Shown here one piece after another: positions 8,025 through 16,762 of a DNA stretch of 64,000 nt. A model generated the notes under the pieces. It ran no database searches. It was not told the DNA's origin and saw only the letters and a list, made by a program, of their open reading frames with translations. Location of the stretch: assembly GCF_003254625.1 (NCBI RefSeq), contig NZ_QJRJ01000069.1, positions 106,793 through 170,792 of the forward strand. The letters run 5' to 3'. The stretch comes from Flavobacterium ginsenosidimutans (GTDB lineage Bacteria > Bacteroidota > Bacteroidia > Flavobacteriales > Flavobacteriaceae). The stretch's first letter is position 1; each line of letters begins with the position of its first letter. The position numbers were made by a program, and so were the translations under genes.

Positions 8025-8576
8025 TTGATTTAATAATTTATAATCCCCATTGTCAGCAGCTTTCATTGCGCTAATATAAAATTTTCTGCTTTCACCTTCC
8101 CTGTGATATAATTCTAAAGGCTGGTATCCAAACTTTAACGCAATAAGATTCATTAAAATTCTTCCGGTTCTTCCATTTCCATTATTGAACGGATGAATTT
8201 TTATAAATTCATAATGTGCATAAACTAAGCACTCAATATGATCTTCTAAAGTTTTTGAAATGGAAATTTTAAAATTTAAATTGTCTAAAAATTGATACAT
8301 TGCATGTAAAACAAAGGAGGGTTTAGGTGGGATTAATTGTCCCACCGAAACTTCAGTCGTTCTCCATTTTCCAGCCCAATCGTAAAGTTGTTCAAATGCA
8401 ATTTTATGAATTTCCAAAACAAGTGATGTTGAAATCTCAACATCAGTTTCTAGTTCAAAAGTAAAAAGTTCCGCTTTCGCAATTCCAGACGCTTCAACTT
8501 CGTTGATTTGATTTTTGTCAGTCAAACCAAGTAAATTATCGTCAGGAAAAGGTGTCCAATTAGTTTGATTTTCCAT
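7995..8576 (-). CDS. Fic-domain protein
   Basis: 193 residues with the Fic signature HPFNNGNGRTGR (128-139). Fic enzymes transfer AMP or other phosphate-containing groups to protein hydroxyls; the motif His is the base and the Arg residues hold the nucleotide phosphates. In canonical AMPylators the position before GNGR is Asp/Glu for Mg; here it is Asn, as in mobile-mystery-protein-B-like Fic proteins, so activity may differ. The N-terminus (LTDKNQINEVEASGIAKAE) also resembles that group. No (S/T)xxxE(G/N) inhibitory helix is obvious within the protein. It starts 4 bp after the ketosynthase stop and so travels with the pigment operon, where it has no evident job. Confidence 0.9.
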   Translation of the reverse strand: MENQTNWTPFPDDNLLGLTDKNQINEVEASGIAKAELFTFELETDVEISTSLVLEIHKIAFEQLYDWAGKWRTTEVSVGQLIPPKPSFVLHAMYQFLDNLNFKISISKTLEDHIECLVYAHYEFIKIHPFNNGNGRTGRILMNLIALKFGYQPLELYHREGESRKFYISAMKAADNGDYKLLNQLISEELISF

Positions 8577-8579
8577 TTT

Positions 8580-9719
8580 TCATTTTATCTTTTCAAAAAC
8601 CACAGCCGTATTACAACCTCCAAATCCAGAAGCCGTTTTCAGGAAATAATCAATTTTCTTTTCTTCATTTTTCTCAATCACATTGATAGCTTCACTTACT
8701 CCAATTTCATCAAAACCTTTGGATTCAAAAAGTTTATTTTGATTAGCAGATTCTATTGCAATTACCGTTTCCAATAATCCCGAAGCGCCAAGTGTATGAC
8801 CGTAAAATCCTTTTAAACTATTTACTGGAACATTTTGTAAATCTAAACGAGTTAACGCAATCGCTTCCATTTCGTCGTTGTAAGGAGTTGCAGTTCCGTG
8901 GGCTGAAATATAATCTAATTTGTTAGCTTCAATTTGTGCTTCTTTTAAGGCATTCTGAATGCTTCTAAACAAACCTTCACCTGTTCTTGAAGGTCCAGAA
9001 ATATGATTGGCATCGTTTATCGAACTGTCTCCAATAACTTTTATTTTAGCATTTTTAGCTTCCGCCGAAACTAAAACGGCTGCTGTCGCTTCGCCTAAAC
9101 TTACTCCAGTTCTGTTTTTAGAATAGGGTTTGCAAGGCAGTTCGCTCATCGCTTGGAAAGCATTAAAACCAGACAAAACAAATTCTGAAACCTCGTCGCC
9201 AGCCACTACAAAAATGTTGTCGTAAAGTTCAGACTGAATCATTCTTTTGGCAACTGAAACAGCCAAAATTCCAGAAACGCACGCATTTGAAACTACAATG
9301 GGTTGTGTTTGAAACTTGAAGAAATCGGCAACGTTTTTAGCTAAAACATCTAAATGTGCGTTGTTGAAACTTTCTTCTGAATCATTTGCCAAAGCGGTTA
9401 CATTTCCTTTTGTGGTAGAAAGTATAAAAGCCGTTTTTGAATTTAATTCGATGTTTGAATTTTTGATAATTGGCTCTAAAGCCAAAATCATCATTTTCTC
9501 TAAACGGGAATATTTTGTCTCAGTGCTGATTTTTGAAAAAGCACTGTTTATTTTTTCATCAGAAATAATCGAAGCATAAAACGGATTCGGTATCAAAGAA
9601 ATATTATTATGAAGCTGAATTCCAGAATCGCCACGAAGAATGGCTTCAACATTTGATTCAACATCAAAACCTAAAGGCGTGATACAGTTCGTTTCGTTAA
9701 TATATATTTCTTTTAACAT
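8580..9719 (-). CDS. Beta-ketoacyl-ACP synthase (FabF type)
   Basis: 379 residues, slightly short for FabF. The triad is complete: Cys147 in SNACVSG, His274 in HGTATPYND, His308 in GHTLGASGLLE. A second complete condensing enzyme in the cluster, likely acting at a different chain length or starter than the KS/CLF pair; flexirubin and aryl polyene loci typically have several. In the ancestral order it probably adjoined the truncated KS-like gene, with the Fic module inserted between them. Upstream is a 102-bp gap with a dispersed repeat. Confidence 0.92.
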   Translation of the reverse strand: MLKEIYINETNCITPLGFDVESNVEAILRGDSGIQLHNNISLIPNPFYASIISDEKINSAFSKISTETKYSRLEKMMILALEPIIKNSNIELNSKTAFILSTTKGNVTALANDSEESFNNAHLDVLAKNVADFFKFQTQPIVVSNACVSGILAVSVAKRMIQSELYDNIFVVAGDEVSEFVLSGFNAFQAMSELPCKPYSKNRTGVSLGEATAAVLVSAEAKNAKIKVIGDSSINDANHISGPSRTGEGLFRSIQNALKEAQIEANKLDYISAHGTATPYNDEMEAIALTRLDLQNVPVNSLKGFYGHTLGASGLLETVIAIESANQNKLFESKGFDEIGVSEAINVIEKNEEKKIDYFLKTASGFGGCNTAVVFEKIK

Positions 9720-9795
9720 TTTATGATTCTAATTTCGTGAAATTTTTGCTCGCAGATTTGGCAGATTGAGCAGATTCCGATTTTAATTTTTTCTA

Positions 9796-9821
9796 ATTCG
9801 TGAATTCGTGGCTAAAAAACT
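9796..9821. repeat. Dispersed intergenic repeat fragment
   Basis: The sequence AATTCGTGAATTCGTGGCTA is the same as one end of the 115-bp elements at 25864-25978 and 47531-47642. It lies in the 102-bp gap between the ketosynthase and thioesterase genes. It looks like a solitary end of that element. Confidence 0.6.
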
Positions 9822-10271
9822 TTATTTCAACAACCCAACTTTCTTTTTCCATTCTTCATAAAAAGGAGGATTGGTCAGCATTAAATTTCCTGCTGCATCT
9901 AAAAAAACCTGAGTTGTTTCGCCTGTGCAGGCCACTTCTCCTTTATCATCAATAATTTTAAAACGGTAAATCATTTTGGCTGCTGGAGTATCTACAACAG
10001 TTGTTTCTATTGTTACCACATCTCCATAACGCAAAGACAATTTATGTTCGCAAGTCGATTTTACAATTGGCGTGGTATAACCCGTTTTGGCAATATCTAG
10101 ATAAGTAAGTCCGTGCTGACGTCCAAAGGCTTCTCGCCCATCTTCGAAGTACGTGATATAATTGCCGTGCCAAACAATTCCAAGCGGATCTGTTTCGTTA
10201 AAACGAATCCTAATTTCGTGCGAAACGGTTAGATCTGTAGCTTCTTTAAACTGCTCTTTTCTTTTTATCAT
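9822..10271 (-). CDS. Acyl-CoA/ACP thioesterase (4HBT hot-dog family)
   Basis: 149 residues of the YbgC/4-hydroxybenzoyl-CoA thioesterase type: RFNETDPLGIVWHGNYITYFEDGREAF (residues 23-50) holds the catalytic Asp and the HGNY signature. It hydrolyses an acyl thioester, in aryl polyene clusters the ApeK role of release or proofreading of ACP-bound chains. It overlaps the ABC permease gene by 26 bp, so the two are translationally coupled. Confidence 0.9.
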   Translation of the reverse strand: MIKRKEQFKEATDLTVSHEIRIRFNETDPLGIVWHGNYITYFEDGREAFGRQHGLTYLDIAKTGYTTPIVKSTCEHKLSLRYGDVVTIETTVVDTPAAKMIYRFKIIDDKGEVACTGETTQVFLDAAGNLMLTNPPFYEEWKKKVGLLK

Positions 10272-11529
10272 AAAATAATGCGATGGAAGTGGTAATAATG
10301 AAAAACAAAAATAATAAACTTATTCTTGGTATGATTTCGACGAAAGAAACGTTTCTAAGCAATACATCGTAAAAAGCCTCTAATCCCCAGTTCATTGGAG
10401 ATGATTTTGCGATATATTGCATGATTTTCGGCATGGCAAAAACAGGAACCCAAACACCGCCAATTGCTGCTAAAATGATTACACTTGTCGCACCAAACGG
10501 AGCCGATTGTTCTTGTGTGCTGGCTACAGTTCCTAATAAAATTCCGAATCCTATGGCTGCAAAACCTGAAAATAATGCGACAACACTTGTTAGCAAGAAA
10601 TGACCTTCGATGTTTAAAGAAGGCAATCCGATGGACGGGAATAAGAATACGGCAACGGCAACCATCATGTAAAACTGAATCATACAGATGATCGAGTAGG
10701 TGATAGTCTTTCCAATAATCACCACTAAATTAGAAACAGGATTGGTTCTTAATCGAACAAAAGTTCCTTGCGATTTTTCTTTTACAATATTAATAGATAA
10801 TGGAATGACAATAAAAAAGATAGCAAAAAGCGTCCACGCCGGAACGTTATGCTGAACTGAATTTGGACGAACTTCTTTGTTGTTGATTCTCGGAATTATT
10901 TCTTTGAAAGTAATAAAGTTCTTTTGTTCAAAATCGATTGTTTCTTCTCCTAACTGTTTTTGAAAAGTGCTGTAAATCGATTTGGTTTCAATCTGCGAAA
11001 TCATTTTGTCTATTGAACTCATAACGGCATTTTTGAAACTCATCTGAACCGCTGGATCGAAATACAGTTTTACTTCTTTTTCTTTAATAACGCGCTGAGG
11101 TTCGGCAGCTGAAGTGCTGTCAGTCAAGCCTAAATTGCTCACAATTTTCTCTACATTCTGATTTACTTTTTCCTGCAAATCAGAACTTAGGTTTTCTGGA
11201 ATTACAATTGCCAATTGAAATTTTCCTTTGTACACATTTTCTTTGGCAATTTCTTCGGTAATCGGTTTATTGTCAATTTGGGTTACAACGGTAAAATATT
11301 TGCTTTTTTCTAAATTTTCAAAAACGGTTTTAGAAACAGATCCGTGGTCTTTATCGACCAAAAGAATCTGAAGTTTAGAATCGGTTACGGCTTTAAAAGT
11401 GCTGTCCTGAATTAAGGTTACGGCAATTACCAAAACCAAAGGCATGATAAATAAAATAATCAATCCGCCTAAATCTCTTTTTAGCAAAAGGAATTCTTTT
11501 ACTACCGACATCCAAATTTTATATATCAT
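10246..11529 (-). CDS. ABC-2 type exporter permease
   Basis: 427 residues with the ABC-2/YhgE-like layout: one membrane segment at residues 17-41, a large extracytoplasmic domain to about 230, then five or six segments to the C-terminus. With the ATPase encoded just upstream (11-bp overlap) it forms an exporter half-transporter, presumably a homodimer. Aryl polyene clusters usually use an MMPL exporter; none is visible here, so this ABC pair is the best candidate for moving pigment or precursor across the inner membrane. Confidence 0.9.
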   Translation of the reverse strand: MIYKIWMSVVKEFLLLKRDLGGLIILFIMPLVLVIAVTLIQDSTFKAVTDSKLQILLVDKDHGSVSKTVFENLEKSKYFTVVTQIDNKPITEEIAKENVYKGKFQLAIVIPENLSSDLQEKVNQNVEKIVSNLGLTDSTSAAEPQRVIKEKEVKLYFDPAVQMSFKNAVMSSIDKMISQIETKSIYSTFQKQLGEETIDFEQKNFITFKEIIPRINNKEVRPNSVQHNVPAWTLFAIFFIVIPLSINIVKEKSQGTFVRLRTNPVSNLVVIIGKTITYSIICMIQFYMMVAVAVFLFPSIGLPSLNIEGHFLLTSVVALFSGFAAIGFGILLGTVASTQEQSAPFGATSVIILAAIGGVWVPVFAMPKIMQYIAKSSPMNWGLEAFYDVLLRNVSFVEIIPRISLLFLFFIITTSIALFYDKKKRAV

Positions 11530-12271
11530 CTCTCAACGCTTTACCAGTTAATGAAATAAAAACATCTTCGAGATTTCGAGCATCTTTTGTAGATTCAATC
11601 AATGCCGACGGAGGTGCTTGTGCGTAAATCTGTCCTTGATCTAAAATGGCAATTTGAGAACAAAAATCTTCGGCTTCGGCCAAATGATGCGAAGTATAAA
11701 TAATGGTTGTTCCGTTTTGGTTTAACACTTTCAGATAATCAATAATGGCAGTTTTAGAATGTACATCGACACCAACTGTTGGTTCATCCAAAAACAAAAC
11801 TTTCGGATTATGAAGAATTCCAGCAATCAGATTTACACGGCGTTTCATTCCACCAGAAAAAGTCTGAACTTGTTTGTCGGCAAATTTCAATAAACCTAAA
11901 AGATCTAGAGTTTCGATTACTTTATCTTTTAAATCAGAACCTTTTAAACCGTACATACTTCCAAAATAAAGCAGATTTTCTCTTGCTGTCAAAGTTGGAT
12001 ACAAAGCATATTCTTGTGGAACAACGCCTATGATTTTTTTAATTTTTGAAGCATGATGCTGATAGTCTAAACTATCAATCGTAAAATGCCCCGAAGTTGG
12101 TTTTACCAATCCGCAGAGCATGGAAATCAAAGTGGTTTTTCCAGCGCCGTTTGGACCAAGCAAGCCAAAAATCTGGCCTTCATTTATATTTAGCGAAACG
12201 TTGTTCAAAGAATACATTTCTGCATTTTTGTACTTTTTCGAAAGGGATTCTATTTGAATGATAGACTGCAA
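11519..12271 (-). CDS. ABC transporter ATP-binding protein
   Basis: 250 residues. Walker A GPNGAGKTT, signature FSGGMKRRV, Walker B VLFLDEPT and the H-loop TSHH are all intact. It powers the ABC-2 permease encoded immediately downstream. The family is of the drug or lipid export type (DrrA/CcmA-like). It follows the BtrH-like gene by 10 bp. Confidence 0.93.
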   Translation of the reverse strand: MQSIIQIESLSKKYKNAEMYSLNNVSLNINEGQIFGLLGPNGAGKTTLISMLCGLVKPTSGHFTIDSLDYQHHASKIKKIIGVVPQEYALYPTLTARENLLYFGSMYGLKGSDLKDKVIETLDLLGLLKFADKQVQTFSGGMKRRVNLIAGILHNPKVLFLDEPTVGVDVHSKTAIIDYLKVLNQNGTTIIYTSHHLAEAEDFCSQIAILDQGQIYAQAPPSALIESTKDARNLEDVFISLTGKALRDDI

Positions 12272-12281
12272 AATAGTGTTT

Positions 12282-13280
12282 TTAGCTGATCGCTTTTTTT
12301 AGTTTTTTGAAAAAGATTTCTTCTCTATTGGCAATGTCCAAAAGTTCATCGGCAATAGTGTTGTAGGCATCTTCTTTGGCGCTTCTATTTTTATAAATGC
12401 GTGAAGCTTCAACAGCAAAATCACGCCATGAGTCTCCAATTTGAGTCATTTCTTTAGAAAGTTCTTTCAGTTCTTCGTTAGCTAAAATAACTGACGCTTC
12501 CTGTAAAAATGCCGCATAAATAAAACGGAAACCACCGCCACCAGTTCCAATTTCTTCCTGCATGCGAACCATTTGTGCCAAATAATGATTGGCTTTTCTG
12601 ACTCCATGTTTTTTAGGCCATTTACGAATCTGGCGAGAAACCATTTTGATACCGCGAACACCAACAATTGGCATTGGCGCGAGCATATCTCGACACGTAT
12701 TTTTGATTCCTTTAATGATGGCGCTTTTTAAATCGACTTCTTTTGGAATCTGAATCGGATAGTACATTTGTCCGCGAGGCGCAAAAGCTCCTTTCGCAAA
12801 ACGTACTTTATTCATGTCTTCGTAAGTTAAAGTCGTAACGGTTTCCATAACAGGATCGCTCACTAAATACTCGGTTTCGGTTTTTCCATAAACGACTAAA
12901 TTGTGTGCGTTGAAATGAAAACGATATTCATCTGGGAAATAACTTAAATTGTAAACGCCAACTTGTAATCCTGTTGGAATATTATTTTTTAAATTTTCGT
13001 CTAAAGCTTTATTGGCACTTGAAATAGAGGAAAATTTTTGTCTTTTTATTTTTAAATTTAAACGGGTCGCCACTTTATTGAAAATCTGTCCAGGCAAAGT
13101 TCTATAACTAATTGCTGGTGCATGATTCACTTTTATAAAAGGCAGATAAACAAAGAATAATCCTGAGCCAATACCAAAAACCATCGGTTCGCTAATGTTT
13201 AGTCCGCTGTTTTTTAGCAGATTTGACGCTACTCCATTCTCGCAATGAGCAGACTGATGATGTGTGAAAGTTAATTCCAT
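12282..13280 (-). CDS. BtrH N-terminal domain protein, acyltransferase candidate
   Basis: 332 residues. The start HHQSAHCENGVASNLL with FGIGSGLFFVY (residues 7-45) is the BtrH N-terminal pattern with a conserved His-Cys (His12, Cys13); the later half fits the DUF4872 region that usually follows it. BtrH of butirosin synthesis transfers an acyl group from an ACP to an amine. In this locus the product is an ester between a polyene acid and a dialkylresorcinol, so an ACP-dependent acyl transfer is exactly what is needed. That role is my inference. One bp separates it from the small gene upstream. Confidence 0.82.
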   Translation of the reverse strand: MELTFTHHQSAHCENGVASNLLKNSGLNISEPMVFGIGSGLFFVYLPFIKVNHAPAISYRTLPGQIFNKVATRLNLKIKRQKFSSISSANKALDENLKNNIPTGLQVGVYNLSYFPDEYRFHFNAHNLVVYGKTETEYLVSDPVMETVTTLTYEDMNKVRFAKGAFAPRGQMYYPIQIPKEVDLKSAIIKGIKNTCRDMLAPMPIVGVRGIKMVSRQIRKWPKKHGVRKANHYLAQMVRMQEEIGTGGGGFRFIYAAFLQEASVILANEELKELSKEMTQIGDSWRDFAVEASRIYKNRSAKEDAYNTIADELLDIANREEIFFKKLKKAIS

Positions 13281-13685
13281 TTATTTGGTAATGCTGTTTT
13301 TTAATTCTTCGACTGATACTCCAAAAGTATCAGCATATTTTTTCAGTATTTTATCTTTTAGTTTGGCAAAAACACTTGGTTTAAAATGTCTTTTTACGCG
13401 CCATTTCCAAAAACCGACATAACTGGATAATATGTTAAGATCCATTTTATTGACTTCCATAAAATACACAATCGGACTTATTTCGCCGTTTAAAACCTGT
13501 TGTTTGGCATCGGCAATGCGCTCGTTTATTTCATCAATAGAATTTGAAAGGGCTATTGTTTTAGGTTCCCAGCCGGTACTTAATGTTGTGGTATAATTGC
13601 CGTTTTCATCAGTTGCATACAAAAGCTCTTTTACATTGTTCTTAGTTAAGTTGCTTTGATCCTGAGGTACTTGATCTTTTTCCAT
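13281..13685 (-). CDS. Conserved small protein of flexirubin locus, unknown function
   Basis: 134 residues, no signal peptide, so cytoplasmic. Hydrophilic and mixed alpha/beta, with a patch of basic residues near WRVKRHFKPSVF (about residues 95-106). I recognise no domain. It abuts the BtrH-like gene (adjacent bases), which suggests that the two proteins act together, for example as a partner or adaptor. Confidence 0.75.
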   Translation of the reverse strand: MEKDQVPQDQSNLTKNNVKELLYATDENGNYTTTLSTGWEPKTIALSNSIDEINERIADAKQQVLNGEISPIVYFMEVNKMDLNILSSYVGFWKWRVKRHFKPSVFAKLKDKILKKYADTFGVSVEELKNSITK

Positions 13686-13713
13686 TACCTAGTTTTATTA
13701 TTTTCAAGTGAAA

Positions 13714-14184
13714 TTATTGCGAAACGGAAATTGTTTTCTGAATGAACAAATTAATTTCGCATTCTAAGAGAATCTGGTCTTCTACTAAGCTTTTGCATTT
13801 CATTGTGCATAAAGTATAATCGTCTCCAGTAAATTTAGAAACCAAATCGGCTTTAGTTATAATGGTGTCGCCAACTTTTGGCAAAGCATGAATTTTGACA
13901 CTTTTTAAAGCGCTGATAAATCCAATTACATTTACGTTTTCATTCTCGATTCCGTTGTCGTCAAAAAAGTATTTTTTTCCAACAATTGCAGAACAAGTCT
14001 GTGCCGTATTTTCGATTAATCCTGCTTCTATAAAAACATTGTTCTGAATAAAAACATTGTCTTCTTTTATCAAAAATATGGTTTCTACAAAGTTGGCATC
14101 AATATCCAAAATCAAATCCACCATAAGCATCGGTGCTCGGTGTGGTAAATAATTTTGTATGTCAACAGCAGAAGTAGTTTTCAT
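13714..14184 (-). CDS. Hot-dog protein, ApeP-like dehydratase subunit
   Basis: 156 residues with the FabZ-like N-terminal block LPHRAPMLMVD and the helix AGLIENTAQT. Glu58 falls at the catalytic Glu position of FabZ (ExxAQ). The HFPG motif with the catalytic His is missing; that region reads NVFIQNNVFIEAG. It is thus complementary to the 918-1289 product, which has the His and not the Glu. It is a paralogue of the next gene (14194-14622). Role: dehydratase subunit in polyene formation, probably in a mixed dimer. Confidence 0.82.
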   Translation of the reverse strand: MKTTSAVDIQNYLPHRAPMLMVDLILDIDANFVETIFLIKEDNVFIQNNVFIEAGLIENTAQTCSAIVGKKYFFDDNGIENENVNVIGFISALKSVKIHALPKVGDTIITKADLVSKFTGDDYTLCTMKCKSLVEDQILLECEINLFIQKTISVSQ

Positions 14185-14193
14185 CGATTGCTT

Positions 14194-14622
14194 TTATTTT
14201 GCCAAAACGGTTTTCATTTGTCCTCTGGCAATTTCTTCGTTATTTAAAGTCGTAACAATATCCACTAAAGTAATTCCTGCAAATTCCTGTAGAATCGTTA
14301 CTTCAGTTTGAATAGTATCGTTAAGCTTCGGAAGTTTCTTAATATCAATTTCTTTAATAGAACCAATATAGCCCGTTGGAGCAATTTCGTTTTTCAAAAA
14401 ATATTGATATCCAGTATGCAATGCCACAGATTGTGCCATATGTTCTATTAATCCTGCTTCAAGAAAAACATCATTTGATACAAAAATATTTTCGTGCTGA
14501 ATTTTTAAACCCGAAACTAACGAAGTTTCGGAATAAGAATGCATAGCGTCTACCATCACAAAAGGGAACTTTTGAGGCAGTAAATTTTCGATCATTTTTT
14601 TTTCTAAAAGCATTGTTTCCAT
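14194..14622 (-). CDS. Hot-dog protein, second ApeP-like subunit
   Basis: 142 residues from the ATG at 14622, which shares one base with the stop of darB, the same stop-start arrangement as between the KS and CLF genes. The block LPQKFPFVMVDAM and AGLIEHMAQS parallels the preceding paralogue, with Glu60 at the FabZ Glu position and no HFPG His. Here even the LPHR His is Gln. The pair of ApeP-like genes suggests two different mixed dimers, or one structural and one catalytic subunit. Confidence 0.8.
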   Translation of the reverse strand: METMLLEKKMIENLLPQKFPFVMVDAMHSYSETSLVSGLKIQHENIFVSNDVFLEAGLIEHMAQSVALHTGYQYFLKNEIAPTGYIGSIKEIDIKKLPKLNDTIQTEVTILQEFAGITLVDIVTTLNNEEIARGQMKTVLAK

Positions 14623-15755
14623 TAACAAACCGTTAAATAGGCATACGCAAAAGAGAATCTTCCGCTTTCTGGAACAGATAATAAAATTTTATCTCCTTTT
14701 TTCAAATTCCCTGAACTCATCAATTCTTCAAGAGCTAGGTAAATAGAGGCAGAGCCAACATTTCCTACTCTAGAAAGATTCATGAACCATTTGTCATCGC
14801 TCATTCCGATACCTTTTTCGTTTAATCCTTTTTTCAATCCTTCAACAAAAAAGTTTGAAGAAACGTGAGGAATGAAATAAGTAACATCTTCCGATTTAAT
14901 ATTGTTTTTATCCATGGCGTCTTTCATGCTTTGAGCACCTTTTGACAGGATAAATTCGTCTAATAATTTAACGTCTTGTTTTATTGAAAAAACAGATTCG
15001 TTTAGCCATTGTTCTGGCGAATAATCGCTCCAACCTTTAATTTCTCCATTTTCCAATTTATCACCTCCAGCATACATGCAGGTTTCTAATTCGTAGGCAT
15101 ACGAAAAAGCTTCCATCCATTCAATTTTTAGCGAAATTGGTCCTCTTGGTTTGTTTTCTAAAAGAAAAGCTCCCGCACCGTCAGATAGCATCCAACGAAG
15201 GAAATCTTTTTTGAAAGCAATAATTGGCTGTTCTTCAAGGCTTTTTAAATTATCGGCCTCGTGATTGTATTTTTGGGCATTCAGCCAAGTAGAAACTTTT
15301 TCTGATCCTGTGCAGATTGCGTTTTTTGAATTTCCAGAACGTACGGAAAGAAAACCAAATTTAAGGGAGTTCATTCCGGCACAGCAAACTCCTGTTGAAG
15401 AGTTTAATTCTACCGATTTATTTTTTAGCAGACCATGAACCATTGCAGCGTGCGAAGGCAGAAATATGTCTGGAGTCGAGGTTCCACATGAAAGTACTTC
15501 TAAATCTTGAGGCGTAAAATTTTCGTCGAATAACGGTAAAATGGCATTTTTAGTTAATTCGGCATTGCTGTGAGTGCTTTTTCCTTCTTTGTCAACAGCG
15601 TAATATCGGCTTGTAATTTTATTGTTGCGCAAAATAATGCGTCTTGCTTTAGAAGCAGTATCATTGATAAGGCCCAAGTAGGCTTCCATTTCGTCATTTG
15701 AAACGGCTTCGTTTGGCAAATATTTTGCAGCTTTTGTAATATATACTTCAAACAT
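14622..15755 (-). CDS. darB: DarB-like KAS III, dialkylresorcinol-forming condensing enzyme
   Basis: 377 residues of the beta-ketoacyl-ACP synthase III type. The nucleophile lies in TGVCCAGMNS (Cys124 or Cys125), with PHVSSNFF and VGNVGSAS supplying the His and Asn. Length and the neighbouring darA fit DarB, which condenses two fatty-acyl derived chains to the 1,3-cyclohexanedione precursor of dialkylresorcinols. This is the non-polyene half of flexirubin. It lies 17 bp downstream of darA. Confidence 0.88.
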   Translation of the reverse strand: MFEVYITKAAKYLPNEAVSNDEMEAYLGLINDTASKARRIILRNNKITSRYYAVDKEGKSTHSNAELTKNAILPLFDENFTPQDLEVLSCGTSTPDIFLPSHAAMVHGLLKNKSVELNSSTGVCCAGMNSLKFGFLSVRSGNSKNAICTGSEKVSTWLNAQKYNHEADNLKSLEEQPIIAFKKDFLRWMLSDGAGAFLLENKPRGPISLKIEWMEAFSYAYELETCMYAGGDKLENGEIKGWSDYSPEQWLNESVFSIKQDVKLLDEFILSKGAQSMKDAMDKNNIKSEDVTYFIPHVSSNFFVEGLKKGLNEKGIGMSDDKWFMNLSRVGNVGSASIYLALEELMSSGNLKKGDKILLSVPESGRFSFAYAYLTVC

Positions 15756-15772
15756 AATTTAAATTTCGTCTT

Positions 15773-16675
15773 CTAAACTCCCTGATAATATTGAGTTTCC
15801 TTTTTTATAGATTTTAACTTAAGCGGATAGGTAATAAGGTGCAATATATACACTATTGGTGAGATTAACCATATTGCAAGGAATAAATAAACATTAAATA
15901 CCTTAAGCAGCTGTTTTCGGTTTTTTTGATTTTTATAAATGATATTTGACCATTTATTAAAAATTTTATTGGCCGTTTTGTCAACAGTTACCAGATACGA
16001 ACTTATTTTTACAGCTCCAGCATTGACTAATTTTGGTTGTAATTGTGCTAAATTATTTTGCTGTAATGAATCAAGCATGATTTCTCCAAACTGACTCGAT
16101 TCTTGTATGTCTTTTTCTGAAACTCCTGGAAGCGGAAAAATACCTAAATATTTTTTCTTAACTCCAGAAAACATCCATTCTACAATTGTTATAACGCTGA
16201 TTAAATTTCCAACGCGGTCTACCAAAGCTACGTTTCCAACCAAATTGGCATTGGCTTTTCTCAATAAAACTTTGATTTTTTCCTGAGCCATGATCCACAT
16301 ATTTCTAGATCCGCTTATTGTGATAACAGGCGTATTGTTCAAAATTTTCTTGGCATCGTCACTTTTCAAAAATGAATTAATCGGAATAGAAGGCGATAAA
16401 TACCAAACCTGATAATGAAATAATATTAAGTCAAACTTCGTGTTTAAAATTTCTTCAGGAACAGGTTTTAATGCAGTCGGAATCTGTAAAAATGACTCTG
16501 GAAAAGCATCAAAAAAAGACTCTTTATTCCAAGGAAACGGAAACGGTTTTTCTAATTGTATTTCGTGAAATGTGAGATTTATTTCGTCTGAATTTAGGAA
16601 TGGTTTTGCAATATTTTTTGCAATAGATTCCAGCTGTCCAGATTGTGTATAATAAATTACGAGAACATTTTTCAT
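15773..16675 (-). CDS. darA: DarA-like dialkylresorcinol aromatase
   Basis: 300 residues from the ATG at 16675. I prefer it over 16702 because the longer start would cover a likely -7 box at 16700-16707. The N-terminus VLVIYYTQSGQLESIA is a flavodoxin-type phosphate loop, and a hydrophobic segment (about 255-280) lies near the C-terminus. DarA homologues oxidise the cyclohexanedione made by DarB to the aromatic dialkylresorcinol. It is the first gene of the darA-darB-hot-dog run. Confidence 0.88.
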   Translation of the reverse strand: MKNVLVIYYTQSGQLESIAKNIAKPFLNSDEINLTFHEIQLEKPFPFPWNKESFFDAFPESFLQIPTALKPVPEEILNTKFDLILFHYQVWYLSPSIPINSFLKSDDAKKILNNTPVITISGSRNMWIMAQEKIKVLLRKANANLVGNVALVDRVGNLISVITIVEWMFSGVKKKYLGIFPLPGVSEKDIQESSQFGEIMLDSLQQNNLAQLQPKLVNAGAVKISSYLVTVDKTANKIFNKWSNIIYKNQKNRKQLLKVFNVYLFLAIWLISPIVYILHLITYPLKLKSIKKETQYYQGV

Positions 16676-16699
16676 TAGGTTTTTGGCTTTGGTGGTCAG

Positions 16700-16707
16700 C
16701 AAAAATA
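16700..16707 (-). promoter_or_regulatory. Candidate -7 box upstream of darA
   Basis: On the minus strand this reads TATTTTTG, matching TAnnTTTG, 25 bp upstream of the darA start. No clear -33 TTG accompanies it, so it is weak evidence on its own. Confidence 0.4.
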
Positions 16708-16762
16708 AGTAAATTTATTTAAACGAATTTTCTTATTTCGACCAAGGTTTTTTTATTAGCAT

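Noticed and set aside
8326..8346. Palindrome GGTGGGA-N7-TCCCACC inside the Fic gene
   Set aside because: It encodes ordinary Fic residues (VGQLIPP region) and has no promoter or other regulatory context, so chance is enough.
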